Assembly: GCA_949128115.1 (NCBI GenBank)
Contig: OX421963.1
Location: 80,161,635 to 80,225,634, forward strand
Source: Anaspis maculata
Taxonomy: Eukaryota > Arthropoda > Insecta > Coleoptera > Scraptiidae
Length of the DNA: 64,000 nt
Reading direction: 5' to 3'
Position 1 is the first letter of the stretch, and the number at the start of each line of letters is the position of its first letter. The translations under genes were made by a program, and so were the position numbers. The notes below the pieces were generated by a model, which saw nothing but the letters and a program-made list of their open reading frames with translations, was not told the origin of the DNA and searched no databases. Of this stretch, positions 23,420 through 36,364 are shown piece by piece.

Positions 23420-24240
23420 GCACGTGGCGTTTTTGAAATGTCAATCGCCTATAATAGTTGAACCGGGGATTAAAAAAAAACTCTGGTACAGACTGGGCTC
23501 CATACTTCACTTGCTTAGAATTCAATCCGCGAGCCGCTATCGATTTGTGAGACTACCGAGAGGTAGCGAAATGAAATTCGCCTGGGGTATCTCCGTGCCC
23601 CCTTTCCTCGCCCCCTATATCCTCCCGAACCTCTCCGGTTCGTCCATTTGCGACATACGTATCTGTTTCGGGCGTTTATGGCCCAATAAAACTAATTCCT
23701 CCCCCCGTCGTTCAGTCACAGCTCTACGCGCCGCCACCACTGGAAAGAGCCGCCCGCGGCATCGCCACCGCCGCCGCCGCCAAAGTAAAAGCCCTTCTTA
23801 GGAGCGCAAGAGAAGGCTCATCTAAATTTTACAACTCTTGTAGGTACAGTTTCGAAAAGTACAGCCGGAGCCGTTTTCGCATCAGAGCCGCAGCGCGCGA
23901 AAAGGGAGAATACTCTCTTGCTCTGATGCTCACCTACCCACCTACCCTTCTTCTCCCCCATGCCGCCGGTTTTCTTGGAAACGCACCCGGAATGTTGATG
24001 TTACGCGCGCCACACTAAAACGGGACGACGACGACGACGAGGACGAGGGCGCGAGGTGAAAGGGGGAGCGACCAGCCACTCACTCTCGCGCGCGGAAGAG
24101 TGGCACCCACGGGACACCGGAGGGAAGCTTCCCCCCCGGTCCTCGAATGCGCTTGCCGCAGAAGCATCAATAAGCTATGTAGGTAGCTCTGCTAGTAGTC
24201 CGGTCAGCGTTTTTGCCGTGCCATGATGGAAACTTCGTTG
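23420..24240. other. CpG-rich unique non-coding block 5
   Basis: It contains GCCACCGCCGCCGCCGCC near 23764, GACGACGACGACGACGAGG near 24025 and C-rich runs. The 125-codon frame at 23424-23801 ends in an arginine-rich low-complexity tail and is probably chance. Confidence 0.4.
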
Positions 24241-24699
24241 CGGTTGGATAGTTTTGAGTGGTTTCAAAACATCCGGCTCGACTGTTGATAAACAGAGGAC
24301 GTCCCTCGATGGGGATTCGCTGCGTTTGATGGGCAAGGTCATCGCAGCTTTGGCCTAGTCTCCGCTTTTGACGATAGCGTTGAGCCTATTTCCCATTTCT
24401 GATGCCATAGAAAATTCAACTCCATGTACGTAAACTGGATATAACAAAGGGATGCTAACTTAATCTGTCATGTGGTCGTATCGCGGTTATACCTACCGGA
24501 TGATCAATTGAATCAGTCTTCACACTCGCCTTCACAACATCACGATGGCCAAAAATGATTCAAGTGCTCAGCAACCGAAATATCCCCGAAAGAGAAAGAT
24601 AGGATTTATTCCTCCCATTGAGCCTTTCAAGACAGAGAGAGACGTAGTCATCGTGTCAAGTTCTTTGCTTCAAATAGTATCGATGCTCCACAAACCAAA

Positions 24700-24762
24700 G
24701 TGATTCAATCAAAATAAGAATCGAGTGGCATAGTGGCAAGGCTTTGAGACAACATCAACGCC
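24700..24762 (+). repeat. Direct repeat, copy 1
   Basis: GTGATTCAATCAAAATAAGA and the following bases to CATCAACGCC recur almost exactly at 25106-25160. Copy 1 has one extra 8-bp step (TAGTGGCA) and one further mismatch. Confidence 0.85.
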
Positions 24763-25105
24763 TACTACCGTGCTACCGACTGAGTTTGAAAACTATTTAC
24801 ATTAGCCTAAAGCTTCAAATATGATTATTAGTCGATTTCCAGCCTTCAAGGAGTTTTTCCGTGCTGCTCTCCCTGTCTACCCGCACTAGAGTGACAGTGT
24901 GCGGCTCGCTTTGAATATTTTCATGTTTTTTGGCCATGTCTATTCTGAGGACCATGCTGAATCAATTAAGAAAACTTCACAGAGACCAGTATAAAAAAAA
25001 AACAGAAATACCATTTCTCAGCGTAGTTTCTCGTCAAAAATATGACTTTTTAGATTCATTTTCACCATCAGTCAAAAGTGTTCAATGGCCAAAAGTCTTC
25101 ATTTT

Positions 25106-25160
25106 GTGATTCAATCAAAATAAGAATCGAGTGGCAAGACTTTGAGACAACATCAACGCC
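25106..25160 (+). repeat. Direct repeat, copy 2
   Basis: Near-identical to 24700-24762 without the 8-bp TAGTGGCA step. The 406-bp spacing suggests a recent local duplication or two ends of one insertion. Confidence 0.85.
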
Positions 25161-26860
25161 TTTATAAAATAAGAATCATCTAAATCAAACAATGGACTGA
25201 AGAGCTGAGATTTTTCTAAGAGTAGATTGCAAATCAAAAGTGGAGAAAAAGTAACTACGGAAAAAACTTGAAAAAATGGAAAATACAGGCTTATTTCGAA
25301 TTCTTTTCAAATATTCATAATTCATCATCGTAAGTGCAGAAAGTGATCGTTTTGGTCTGAAATGGCTTAGTAGCAAAGTCCCTCGTCATCTAATTGGAAA
25401 CGCATTTAACAAAACTCTCGTTGACCTTTTGCTGGGTCAACCCTGAAGAGTCCTGAGTAGTGAATTGTGCATTGATCAGCTAGGATACTAACTTGCTCAG
25501 CTAGTGAAGTATGGCTAGATGAACTTGCATCTACCAGTTGTCAAATGATCCTTGAAAATACGGGAAAACTGCTGGCATTGGACTTACCACTGGGAGAAAC
25601 ATAAGACTTTGATTGAGTTTATCAATCTTTCGATAGAGAATCGTGACGATAAAACCAAATAGCAGCCACGGTGAAATATAAACAGCCTGGTAAACCTTGA
25701 TGGGTCTACATGGAGCCCGGCAGTCCGAACCAGCATCATGCACGACCAGTGATAAGGGACGGGTTTGGAATAGCGGTGAAGACATCGTCCGCAGAGCTAA
25801 CGGCACCCTCAGATGTCTTGTTCTGCTCAGAGGTCTAATGGACATAGATCGATGTTACTTCGACTGGAGGCTGTCTGGACACCAAGGGTAATGCCAAGAG
25901 GACTAGATCCTTGTAGCAGTCTTGCATCGTTTAGAAGCTTAGTTGAGCCTTGTGACCTGCAAGGACCTAGTGATAAACCCAGAGCTAGCCAGAGCTGGTC
26001 CTGCGCCGCAGATCTAGTAAGTTCCTGGACTTTTGCCTAGTCGGACACTAAGTTGAGAAGACATTTCGTTGAACGAACATTTTGATGGAGGACACTATTG
26101 TTGAGGACAGTAATGGCCAGTTCCTTAAAAGTTTGGTCAATTAAATGTCCGTCGCTGTAACATCACTTAAAATATTATATTCCTACCAAATGTCCATCGG
26201 TCGAATGTATTTGGTCGGTATTGTACAGTGGCTACCAAAACATGCATTGAAACACCCCGAAAACATAGGACTTGAGATGAACTGAATGGTATATAAGAAG
26301 GTCGATGACTAGAAAAAAGGAAACAAACACGACTTTGAAAAGACAAGGGATGAGAGAAACAAAAAGCATAATGATACACGCCAGCCTCGGGCTCGACAGA
26401 GTAGTCAGAATCGTTACTGGAAGAAAAAAAAGATCGATGGCTTAACATACATACAAGAATTCCTTTTTAAAACCACGCTTGAGAGAGGTAGATTCGACAC
26501 CCACAGCAAGTTCAGGAAGGGATTCTTGCCAATTAGAATCAGGTTCAGGCATGACTCGGTGGTTTCGGACTCAACAAGGAACAAATTCTTCTGCTGCATG
26601 AGTGTTCATAATTTTTCTTCTTGACTCACTTGGGCTCTGAACTGGACTCCTAGTCTCATCAGGCGGTTATCGTTGCTCTTGATCCTAGTCCTGTGTCTAT
26701 TCTGGAGACCATATGGATCAAAGCTTGGTTCAGATTATAAGTAGTATCTGGTCAACTATACGGCACTTGGATGATCAGTGAAGAGTGAAGAAACACACTG
26801 TGATCTGAGCTGCGTTTTTTTCGACGAGCTCCCTGGCGGTGCTCAAGTGTTGGTCACACC
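25161..26860. other. AT-rich spacer, no gene recognised
   Basis: A minus-strand frame of 104 codons (25531-25845) and overlapping plus-strand frames at 25697-26040 resemble no family I know. The DNA is probably old repeat. Confidence 0.4.
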
Positions 26861-28510
26861 ACCGCGCGGTTCGAATTTCGCAAATCTAATTCGCCCGAAC
26901 AAATATTAACAATTTCCATTTGAATGGCGTCCTGTCAGGTACATTTCGCCCGAGAAGTAATCAGTTCGCGTTCGGGACGATTATAATCAAGTTTTCCAAC
27001 AAAGCGTCAACTCGGAACCGAAAATTCGATTCCTCCACCTCCTATCGCGCCTCTTCCGCGACGGCGTCGGCGGGGGATGCTCCCAGACGCGATAATTAAT
27101 TATCCTCCTTCTTCGCCAGCAGACGTCTCCGTACCTAACCAAGTCTGCATCTAGCGGCGGTACGGTTCGGATTTCTCCAGAAAGGGTAGTAGGTTTTGCG
27201 GTGGATTTTTGCACCGCACACGCCAGCGTCTCTTCAATTAGATTCGCATTATAGTGGCAGCAGAGGCAGAGCCAGCAGCCAAAGTATCTCGAGGTATTAT
27301 GCATTATTCATTGGACGGTAAAATTCGGCATCAGAGATAGCGTGCGCGCGTGTATGTGTAGTCTCGCTGCAAATGCAGAATGGCGTTTCGGTAATCCAGT
27401 TAGGTAAGTAGTTCGGGATTACCTCGGCCGTCCCATTCCTGATATTGAAGTATTGAAAATTACATTCCAGGCTATGTCTGCGGCGCGCTCTCGCTCTAGG
27501 GGGTGGAGTGGCGGCGTCTCAGCGCCAGCTCAGGACCGTCGGTTTCCTATATTTGAACTGGAAAACGCCGCTCCAGATTACAGGCAACCGGAGAGCAGAG
27601 AGCGTTTTGTTGAACCAATTTAACATTAAATTTATTCCATAGCGCGCGCGCACACACACATACACACATAGATCCTTGATGGTCAAGAGCCAGCTCGGGA
27701 AGGGAAGGTGGAGGAAATCGAAAATCTTTTAGTAAATATGAATGAAAGACCGAGAGAACAAATCTCGGGTAAACGTTCGAATTTTACGGGCACATATTCC
27801 GAGCCTCTCGACCAGGCGATTTCTTCGGGTTTTGGCCTTTGGAATCCCGTCAAGTGCCGAAAGGGGGCCGCTGGACGCGCGTTATGTAAGCGGGACGGCA
27901 ATGGCCGGTCGCCGCTCACGTGACTAAGCCGGGTTGATTGCCAGACCCCAAGGAAAGTCCGAGGCATTTCGATTGTGGCCGTTCCCGGCGACCCGATACA
28001 TCCATAAATCAACACACACACACACTGCTCCACCATCCCTTTTGGCTTTATACCAGTTCTTCGATTTTCAACTCTGCGAAATATGGCAACAGATACACTT
28101 CTTGGGGAGTTGGAGTTAATGCCATTAGCGTAACCCTTTGGCTTTTGAAAAGGAGAGGACACGAGAAACTGTTCCGACCGACGATCAGATAAGCCCGCCC
28201 CCGTCTTCCGACACGACCCCGAAATTAATAAAATCTCAGCGCGCAACTACTTATAATCTTATCTGGTGGTGGCGGTGGTGGTGGTGGTGGTGTGCGGTCC
28301 CAGAGATTCCGGCAGTAGGGCTTCAACTATTTAGGACCCTCATATAGCCCGTCGTGTTTTACGGCTCGGAACCAAAACTCGTAGGGATAACATCTCGAGT
28401 GCTCTGGTACAAAGCCGTCAGCCAAATCTCGGTGTACGTCGCATACAAATTAACTTCGAGATGATGAACGCGCGTTCTTTGGAACTCTCATCTGGACGCG
28501 CTCGAGATCA
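26860..28510. other. CpG-rich unique non-coding block 6
   Basis: It includes GATAATTAATTATCCTCC near 27090, a CGCGCGCGCACACACACA run near 27643, CA repeats at 28011-28025 and GGT repeats at 28264-28291. The 187-codon minus-strand frame (27683-28246) overlaps three plus-strand frames and shows no recognisable domain, so I do not call it a gene. Confidence 0.45.
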
Positions 28511-28514
28511 CTGA

Positions 28515-28800
28515 GTTTACTGAAAATGAACTGATCCGATCTCGATGGCGACACCAAGTTTTCATTGGGAAAAAAGGTACGTGATAAGTGAAGACAAGTC
28601 ACCGTGTCTTTACAAACACTGTAGTTTGGTTGAAACTTATGTCTTTATAGCATCAAAGTGCCTGCTAGGGTTCACCTGCCATGACCACTACTGACCGGAG
28701 CTCAGTCATTACCTGCGGTTCATCTGCACAAACTATCGGCAAAATTACTGTAACTGATTACGAACGACGACTCTTTTGGTCATTGAGGTTCCAGAAATAA
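28515..28800 (+). repeat. About 285-bp dispersed repeat, copy A
   Basis: It aligns along its length with 30600-30880. Shared words include TGATCC(G/A)ATCT, ATGGCGACACCAAG / GTGGCGATACCAAG, GATAAGT, GTTTGGTTG, AGGGTTCAC(C/T)TGCCATGACC and a copy of the dispersed motif at 28681-28712 (minus orientation). Divergence is considerable. The two copies bracket a Jockey-like LINE. Confidence 0.6.
28681..28712 (-). repeat. Copy of dispersed GGTCTGGTCAGTTGAA motif
   Basis: ACTACTGACCGGAGCTCAGT is a diverged reverse complement of the motif, embedded in the 285-bp repeat. Confidence 0.5.
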
Positions 28801-29057
28801 GAGTCTTATGATGCAACCGTGATCCTCTCAGGTAAGCTTTCTATTATCAAAATGGAAAGAGAAGTCGCCAGAGTCACCCAGGGAGTCAGTTGAATGATCA
28901 AAGCGGTTTTCACTGAGCCACCTCAGTGCTGATTTTCTGCTTACGTCGTCAAGATCGCCGCCATAGAACTCTGCTATTGATCTGGGCTTAATTGGGGCAG
29001 TTTTTTTTTTGCTCAGTGAAGAACGATGACCTTTACATGCCGGACGCGCATTCTAGA

Positions 29058-30590
29058 TTAGATTAGAGGCCTGAAGCCCAAATACAGGAAATGTGTATCA
29101 CAGTCGGAGCAAAACAAATGTAGACCATTACACATGCTATAAATAGGGCTTCGGGTGAGCGCGTTGCTCTTGGGCGGATCACAAGAAAACAACCTTGTTG
29201 ATCTGGCGTTCAAACGTGGAAAAAAAAAGTTGATCCGCCCAAAAAGCTCCGGACAGTCAATGACATTTTGAATTAAATTATAACAAAATTTGGCATTAGA
29301 AATAGCATGTCTTGCCTCAAGAGAATAAAAATCATGTCTAGACAGCAAAGCGCTGTGATCAAATCCTTGAGGAGGATAGGTGCAATCTAGCATGAATGAT
29401 AAGAACTTTTAAAATCTCCTTTGGACTGATTCAAGTCTGGCGATGTGAGTGACGTAGATGAGGTACCAAATTATAGAGGCGTACTCAAGCTTAGATCGTA
29501 CAAAGCTGCAATACAAAGCCCTCAGACACGAAACACTTCCAAGCTCCCTGCAGTTGCGATACAAAAAGCCAAGTGTCTTCAGCGACGAGGACACAATGTC
29601 GTCAATGTGACTCGAAAGATAAAAACTGCTGTCAAAAACGACACCCAAATCTCTTGTGACCCCGCTACGCCTAAGAAGCACCGGACCAACCGCATAATAA
29701 AAAGAAATTGGGTCAACTTTCTTGGTATAAGTCGCAATCATGCACTTGTCAACATTCAAGGACAAACCATTCTGGCGACACCATTCTGATACGGAATCAA
29801 CCCATCGCTGAAGCCTGACACGGTCAAGAACCGTATCGACTCTGGAATATATCTTTAGATCGTCCGCAAACAGTAACTTGTTACAATCGATCGACATGTC
29901 TATATCGTTGATGTAAATCAAAAACAACAATGGTCCCCACTTAGGTCTCTGGGCAACCCCAGAAGTTGGAATATACGAATTGGAACTAGTTAAGTGACAC
30001 GTGACACGCTGAACTCGGTCAAAAAGGTAAAAACGAAACAAGAGCAACAGAGATGGTGAAAACCCAAGTCTGTCTAGCTTGTGCATGAATAAGTTGAGAT
30101 CTAATTGATCGAATGCTTTTGAAATGTCCGTATACACCACGTCAACCTGGCCTCGGGAGTCCAAAGTCTCGGATGCGAAGTGTGAGAAACACACCAGATT
30201 TGTAATTGTGGATCTTCCCTCCATAAAACCGTCTTGGAAGGAAAATATAATTATGTTTTTTCACCTATGGATAGATTTGATTGTAGAGGATAGTGTCAAA
30301 AGTCTTGGCAAAGTTGGAAATCAGCGATATTGGACGGTCGTTGTTAAGGACTGAAGGATCGCCCTTCTTCAACACCGGACAAACCCTGGTCCGTTTCCAA
30401 GTCTTGGGGTACGCTTAGATAGTTAGGATTAGAGTGAAGATGAATCTCAAAGGATCGGCAAGGACACAAGCACAGTCGCGGACCAGGAAACCAGGCACCA
30501 TGTCCTCACCCGAAGTCATACTGTTCCCAATCTTTCTGGCAGCCGCCACAACGTCATCCCTAGACACCAGCCCTAGATATTCCCCCTATT
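29058..30590 (-). pseudogene. Jockey-like LINE RT (copy A), almost open frame
   Basis: Reading on the minus strand from about 30575: SRDDVVAAARKIGN, then PVLKKGDPSVLNNDRPISLI and FAKTFD. The main open frame starts near 30224 and includes MEGRSTITN, VYTDISKAFDQLDL (first catalytic Asp), a changed GVPQG box (GVAQRPKWGPLLFLIYINDI), FADDLKIYS (catalytic FADD box) and a thumb ending VRSKLEYASIIW. The frame stays open for 271 codons. A single TAA at 29409 interrupts QRRF-KFLSFM, after which the same frame runs on for more than 100 codons to 29058. Upstream of 30224 there are frameshifts, so the ORF2 is inactive. The 3' end leads into a CTAATCTAATCTAGAATG tail. Copy B at 36722-38630 is a relative. 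Confidence 0.85.
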
Positions 30591-30599
30591 CTAGATAAC

Positions 30600-30880
30600 G
30601 CCCCTGAAAATGAGAATGAACCGAGTTTGGCTGATCCAATCTGTGTGGCGATACCAAGTATTTCTTGGGAAACGTGTGACGATAAGTAATTTTACTCATG
30701 TCTTCAGAAACATTGTCGTTTGGTTGGAGCTCTCGTTATTAAAGTGGCAAAAAGTCTGCGAGGGTTCACTTGCCATGACCTCAACTGATCCGACCTCAGT
30801 CAAAGACCGTGGTTATTGCACATCAATCGGGCTTTCATTGACAATTATTATCAACTGATCTAACTTACTGATCACGATAA
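30600..30880 (+). repeat. About 280-bp dispersed repeat, copy B
   Basis: Partner of 28515-28800, same orientation, lying immediately beyond the 5' side of the minus-strand LINE. Confidence 0.6.
30775..30804 (-). repeat. Copy of dispersed GGTCTGGTCAGTTGAA motif
   Basis: TCAACTGATCCGACCTCAGT is the reverse complement of the motif with two changes; it sits at the same place in copy B as 28681 does in copy A. Confidence 0.55.
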
Positions 30881-31744
30881 AACGATTCGAAATAAAACAT
30901 CAGTGAGCGAGAAAAAATAATGCTGCAAGCGCGTCCAATTTTTTGTTCAATAGAGAAGGATGCTGGAAATGCCCAGTAGTAGTGAGAAAGAGTGTTCGTG
31001 GGCCGCTTCGACTGGACGTGTCTCCATGCACTCCGCCGTCGAAATCGTCATTCCCTCTGGCATCGAGCTATTCATCATTCAATTCCTAAGTGCACAGAAT
31101 TCCATATTAATCCGAACTCATTACAGCTACGATCTTGGGCTAACACATCGTTTCAGGGTTGTATGCCAACCCCAAAATCATAAGCGGCTCAATTTGATCA
31201 GTTGATTCCACATACCAGATGATAGAAATGACCTACAATCTTTTTTCTCATTCTGCTCAAGAGCCTCAAAAAGAAGGTATGCCTCCACATGGTGGGCCTA
31301 AGATCATCTTGAAAGTGTTTTCTGATATTAGAGTTGCAACACAAGACTCTTCACAAAACTCGGTTTAGCTACTCGGCAAGCGAGCTACGAGACCTTTCTC
31401 ATACTTCTTGTTTCAATCAATTAGCCTGGACACCGATCGAAATCGCTCTTGAACACCAACGGTATTGTTACGAGCGTAGTGTAAGTAAACCCTTCTATGG
31501 ACGATTCGCCGAAGAATCGAACCGAAATATGAGCACATCGCTAAACCGACGCGACCTCTCGCCACCTCCAGCGATAAAACACGATAAGAAATGATTCGGT
31601 TCCGGTCAAATAAGCCCGGGATTTTTAACATCGCCATGGCCGTAAACCTCCCGCTTTCCTCGAAACGGACACAGGATTCCGAATCCTTGCCTTGGCGCAA
31701 TCTTGTTTCTGTAATGGCTCTTGCTAGTTTATCGAACATTGTGC

Positions 31745-31766
31745 CTGTGTGTGTGTGTGTGTGTGT
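31745..31766 (+). repeat. GT dinucleotide microsatellite
   Basis: An uninterrupted GT run. Confidence 0.9.
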
Positions 31767-33564
31767 CTATCTCGTTTACTCTCCGTCTCTTTCGTTCAAT
31801 TTGCTAACTCGAGGAGTGTATACCTATACGCACAATGAATTGCTGCCAGATGGAGTAAACATCGAACAATTGAATTTATCGGAGATGCACTAACTCAGTT
31901 TGTGATCCGCCGACGGCACACGGCTTATTGACGTCTACTACCTACCTACTCCGTATATCCTAGCGATCCTCGGATGTGCCCTCGTTTCAGGTCACGGCGC
32001 GGTTATGTGCAGGATTGACCAGGATAATGAAACGACTCTGGTGCCGGTATTCCTTCGATATAAACAACACACTGGAATTGAAAATGTTCTTGTCCCAATT
32101 TTTTCAGCAGGAAGCGTCTTCAGCTCGTTCCCTCCATCTTCGTTAGCGAATTCCATAACTTAATTGTAGACAATCAGTTTTCTTGGATAAATGATCCCAA
32201 TCAGGTGCGCGCCGAGTTTTTCTTGATTGCCGAACGCCTGCTGAATTTAAAAACGCGGCATGAGAGATGAGAATTCGGGGCTTATAATTCTGCGACAGAG
32301 TTCCGTATTTTGGTTCACAGCAAGCGATATGGCCATATTTAGTGATGAGAAACTTGGCATTGAACCCTTTGAACTTGCATGAAGAGCCAATTATCGGTTC
32401 GAGACTTTTGAAATAATTGAATCAAAGCTTGTTGTACCCCTCGACGAGAAAAAACGCGCGTCTTTGTTTCAATTCAATTAAATTTTAATTGGTTTTATTC
32501 GGAGGTTTAAGTTTACTCACAAAGCGTGCGGACGCTTTCCCAATTATCGAATTATTGTTTATTTACGGAGTTCCGGTTTCGCTTCGTAGAATATGCAGTT
32601 TCAATTAAGTTTTTGGACTTCTTGCCGAGTTCCGTTCTCCGGTTCTCTGTTCGCTGATTACAAAGCCCCGCGCCGCTAACAACAATTATTCTTTGCTTTT
32701 GGGCGCTGCCTTATCCTCTCTCATCCTCTCATCCGAGGTAACGATTACCACTGCGAATTGAGACGCCCGGAGGAAAAACTTTTATTTCTAAATTACGACG
32801 GGGTCATTTGCGGGATTCTCTGGATGGATACGACCCGTATGGTTTGGTTGATACGTCATCGTGCAGAGAGCGCATAAGAGAGTGCATTGCGTTGTTGTCT
32901 GCGGGCATCGGGGATGCGCTCGGAATCCAAATGGCAGCAGGCCAGCTCTCCGCGAGAGAGGTCATCATCCTTCGCTGTGGGGCTCAAACTGTGGCGGAAG
33001 TGGTCGATACTGGTGTGCTTAAGAACCGGCTTGTGGTAGTCGCGTCTTTTGCCTCTCGGACCCGGAGCGTCGCTTTTTTGCGCGTTTGCCATCTGTTTTA
33101 CTAATAGAGACACTCGTCGACTATAGAGAGATTCTCTTCATAAACCGCATCGCCAGGTTTTTCAGAGGAACTCTCCGACAACTTCCATTTCCTAATACTA
33201 ATACCCGTGCCGAAAAGAACTCTGGCTTGATGATCACTCGTATATGAAAGGAAGCCAATATCTTGGGCAGCCCGCTTGTCTTGAGGAAATGAAAAGCTGG
33301 CGGCCAAAGGTGTAAGGTGTAACGAGATATGTCGCGCGCACAAGTCCGAAATCCGGACGTCGTTCCAAAGGAGATTACGTCAGTTACAGTCGCAAGGGAT
33401 TGGCGTCTGTGCCGAAAGGTGACGGCGTCGTTTTTCCTCGGGCATTTCTTCGATTTGTTTGCTTCTAATTCGAGTTATGAACAACTAATTGCGTTTGCCG
33501 GTCTTGCGGAATCGGTGCATAGAATGTTTAATCGAATCGCGTACCCCAGAGTTTGAATTTAGAC

Positions 33565-33590
33565 AGAGAGAGAGAGAGAGAGAGAGAGAG
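33565..33590 (+). repeat. AG dinucleotide microsatellite
   Basis: An uninterrupted AG run; overlapping frames here encode Arg-Glu repeats by chance. Confidence 0.9.
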
Positions 33591-33780
33591 CACAGTAGCG
33601 TTTTGTCGCTTAATGCAATCAAGCGGGCACGGGGGAAGGAAGCGCAAGCACACAAGTTTGGCGATGACAATTTGGGAGTTTAGAGTTTTAACGCGATTGA
33701 TTGACGCAATGCTAATTCGCAAAAAACTACCCCCGCAACGTTCGTTACAAACGTTTGTGGTGAAAATCTGATGACGTCCA

Positions 33781-35380
33781 AAACTCAACTTGATGAGCTG
33801 CAGCGAAGTGAACTGACCACACCTCAATCATTATCTGTTATTACCCTGGTAAATACAAACACAAAAACTGCAACCTGCAACATGATGGTGGTTCCGGTCT
33901 ATGGAAAATCTGGCGGTAACCCGATCACAACTGATGATATATTATTCATTATGTTTCGAAAATTGTTGAGGTATCAAAAATCGACTTGGCAATACAGAAT
34001 AATGAAAGCAAGGGAACCAAAAAACAAAAGAGAGTTGGTTGTTATTTTCAGAGGCTCTGGCGGATTCTGCAAAGAAAGATCCAATAACCATCGGCCAAGT
34101 AGCGATTCAGTGTTCCTCTACTGTTCCTGTTGATGGCAAGCAGTACCACCAGTCATGTGATGTGCCTCAAGAACCAAAATTGAGGAAAGCGGCGCTGAAC
34201 GCCACTCCTAGAACGCCGCGCCGCCTTTGGTTGACAGCAACTGTCAGTAATCGCCAACTTCGTTGAAGTGACCATCTCGGTCTTATTTCTCTCGTCTGTC
34301 CAGATGCCAGATCGTATGGTGAGCTTCTGGAATGTTCAAAGGTACCAAATCAGTTTTACTACCTTACCGTCCAACCGGCGTCTTCACCAACGTTGTCAGT
34401 TGGTCCAGATTATCAAGATCCTGCTAATCGTTGCGGTTGTCCCGAAGCTCATGCGTTCAAGACTCGTTGATGGGCAAACCAAGTGTTGCCCCTTATCTTT
34501 TATTTTACGGTTTTAGAATAAGTTACCTATTTGACATTTAGCGTGTTGTTGTTATATGTATTATTATTGTCTCTGCGTGAAGTAAGAGACGTTATTAGGG
34601 GGTAGCTATACCGGTTTACTACACCAATTTCCCTTGGGTTAAGACAGCAGTATGTTGTTTTTCGTGTAGGTACTGTAGGTACTCTGTTTCAGTGTCGTCG
34701 CTGGAGTTTCGTTGGGCCCTTCGAGTTCTCGCAGCGTCATCGAAAAGGTAGGTACCTACGTTATAGTTTGTGAGCCAACTCTCGCGGTATTGCTCACCCT
34801 TACATTGGCGTCCTCTGCGCAACGCCCCTTAATTTTTTGTTAACACGCCATGTCAAGTTGAACGGTAAATATTCTTGAACCTTTTCTTCCCGATCATAAA
34901 CCTGACTTTTTGTAGTTTATTCTGTATTTCTAATTCTCCCAATCCCAACTATCTCCACCTCGGAATCAATCACTTTCAATTACGATTTCAACCCGTAATA
35001 AGATTATTCCAATCCATCGGAAACCACCTTCATGAATACTGAGCTCTGGCTCCAGCACTCCATACCAGTATCCAAGTACTTCTGGAACTCTACTTAGTCT
35101 AAAATATAGGTACTCGTCAATCACTGATCTAGGAATAGAACCATTGAGTCTAGAACAACCATTGAAACCAATATCGAAAGATGCCTGATTAACAATTGGA
35201 GAAGAATCTGAAAGATCATCCAGCTGCAATCGAATAAACTCAAAACTCAAAACATTGTTGCCCAAGCTTCAGGCTAAGGTTTCTACAGCGTGCCGAAAGA
35301 AACTGGCGGAAAAATCCCGACCCTAAAAGCTTGAAAACTATTAAACCTGGACTGACTTGACTCGTTTGAGGGTAATGAGC
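33781..35380. other. Spacer, no gene recognised
   Basis: The 120-codon frame at 33771-34133 and neighbours show no family resemblance. No clear repeat is visible. GTAGGTAC-like words recur near 34665-34755. Confidence 0.35.
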
Positions 35381-36300
35381 CGGCCGGCCAAGTACATGGC
35401 TTATCGAGATCGGACGCGTTTGGGAAACGCAGGGTCGAAACCCTTCAGTTTTATGTTCATGGTGGCGTTATTGCTAAGCCATGAACCATAAATATTATTA
35501 GTGTTAAGACTAAGCTGACCGCGTCCCAGAAAATCTCGCCGCACGAATTTTTATATCGACACCAAGAAGGGGAATGTGCACGATATTTACGACCACACTT
35601 TGGCGCTTTATTGATGTTGGTTTTTAATGATGAAAGCACCATTTATCTCATTTCTATTGGAATTTTCGCCGCGCGATAATTTTACGACGGGTTATGACCC
35701 AGTTGAAACGTAATACATTTACGTTCCGTAGTATAAATCTGGCCCTAGCCAAAACACAATTAAGCCAAAAGATCGTCGTTGTTGTTGTTGCTGCTCCCGT
35801 AGAAACCCTCGCTGATACAAATTCGAACACGTAACGACGAGGAAGGGCGAAAAGCGGACCGGGGACCTGACTCGGGAGAGTTATTTGCAGGCATCACCTC
35901 GTATAAAACCGAAACCTCCCAAGTATCGAAAAGTACCGTCGAAATCCCCCCCGTCGCGAGAGTGACCGGCATAATGAATGGAAATTCGCGTGCGGCACGT
36001 TGAAAGTTGAACTTTGCACACGCCAACTCAAAGTTTTCGCGAGCAGCGCCCAGGTTATACCGGCAATCTTTTCGCCCCACACCCGCTTACACCCCGCTGA
36101 ATTATGCAACAGAGGCGCCGAAAGGGCTTTCAATAATTTGTCCGTTTTTGTATATTTTTCCTGCGAGATGTGGAAAAACAAAAAACTCTTACCGCCTGAA
36201 TCAGCACATCGATTCCAAGAAGTAGGTACGTACCTGAAACAAGAAAAACGTTATTAATTCAACGAACACAAAAAACGCATGATAAAAAATGATTTCAGCA
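35381..36300. other. CpG-rich unique non-coding block 8
   Basis: It contains GTTGTTGTTGTTGCTGCTCC near 35780 and TTTAATGATG/AATAATTTG words. Overlapping frames of about 70-106 codons on both strands lack any recognisable domain. Confidence 0.4.
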
Positions 36301-36364
36301 GGCTTCCGCAAGCCTGTGCCGGCTCGAACAAAGCTTATCGTAAGTCGGCGGCTAGAGCTTTCGC

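Larger units (their letters stand above)
31330..33780. other. CpG-rich unique non-coding block 7 (longest)
   Basis: It holds a GT microsatellite (31745-31766), a GA microsatellite (33565-33590) and words such as CAATTCAATTAAATTTTAAT near 32470. Frames up to 108 codons lie on both strands and none is recognisable. No transposon is visible inside. Confidence 0.45.

Noticed and set aside
26862..26882. GGTTCGAATTT, resembling a tRNA B box
   Set aside because: No matching A box, anticodon arm or acceptor stem could be laid out around it.
27181..27205. GGTAGTAGGTT, resembling the 5' part of let-7
   Set aside because: The first bases differ, the 3' half does not match and no pairing arm is seen downstream.
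27683..28246. 187-codon minus-strand open frame
   Set aside because: It lies in a CpG-rich block where stop codons are scarce, overlaps three plus-strand frames and shows no domain.
33781..34520. Several overlapping 75-120 codon plus-strand frames considered as exons
   Set aside because: No recognisable domain and no consistent frame.
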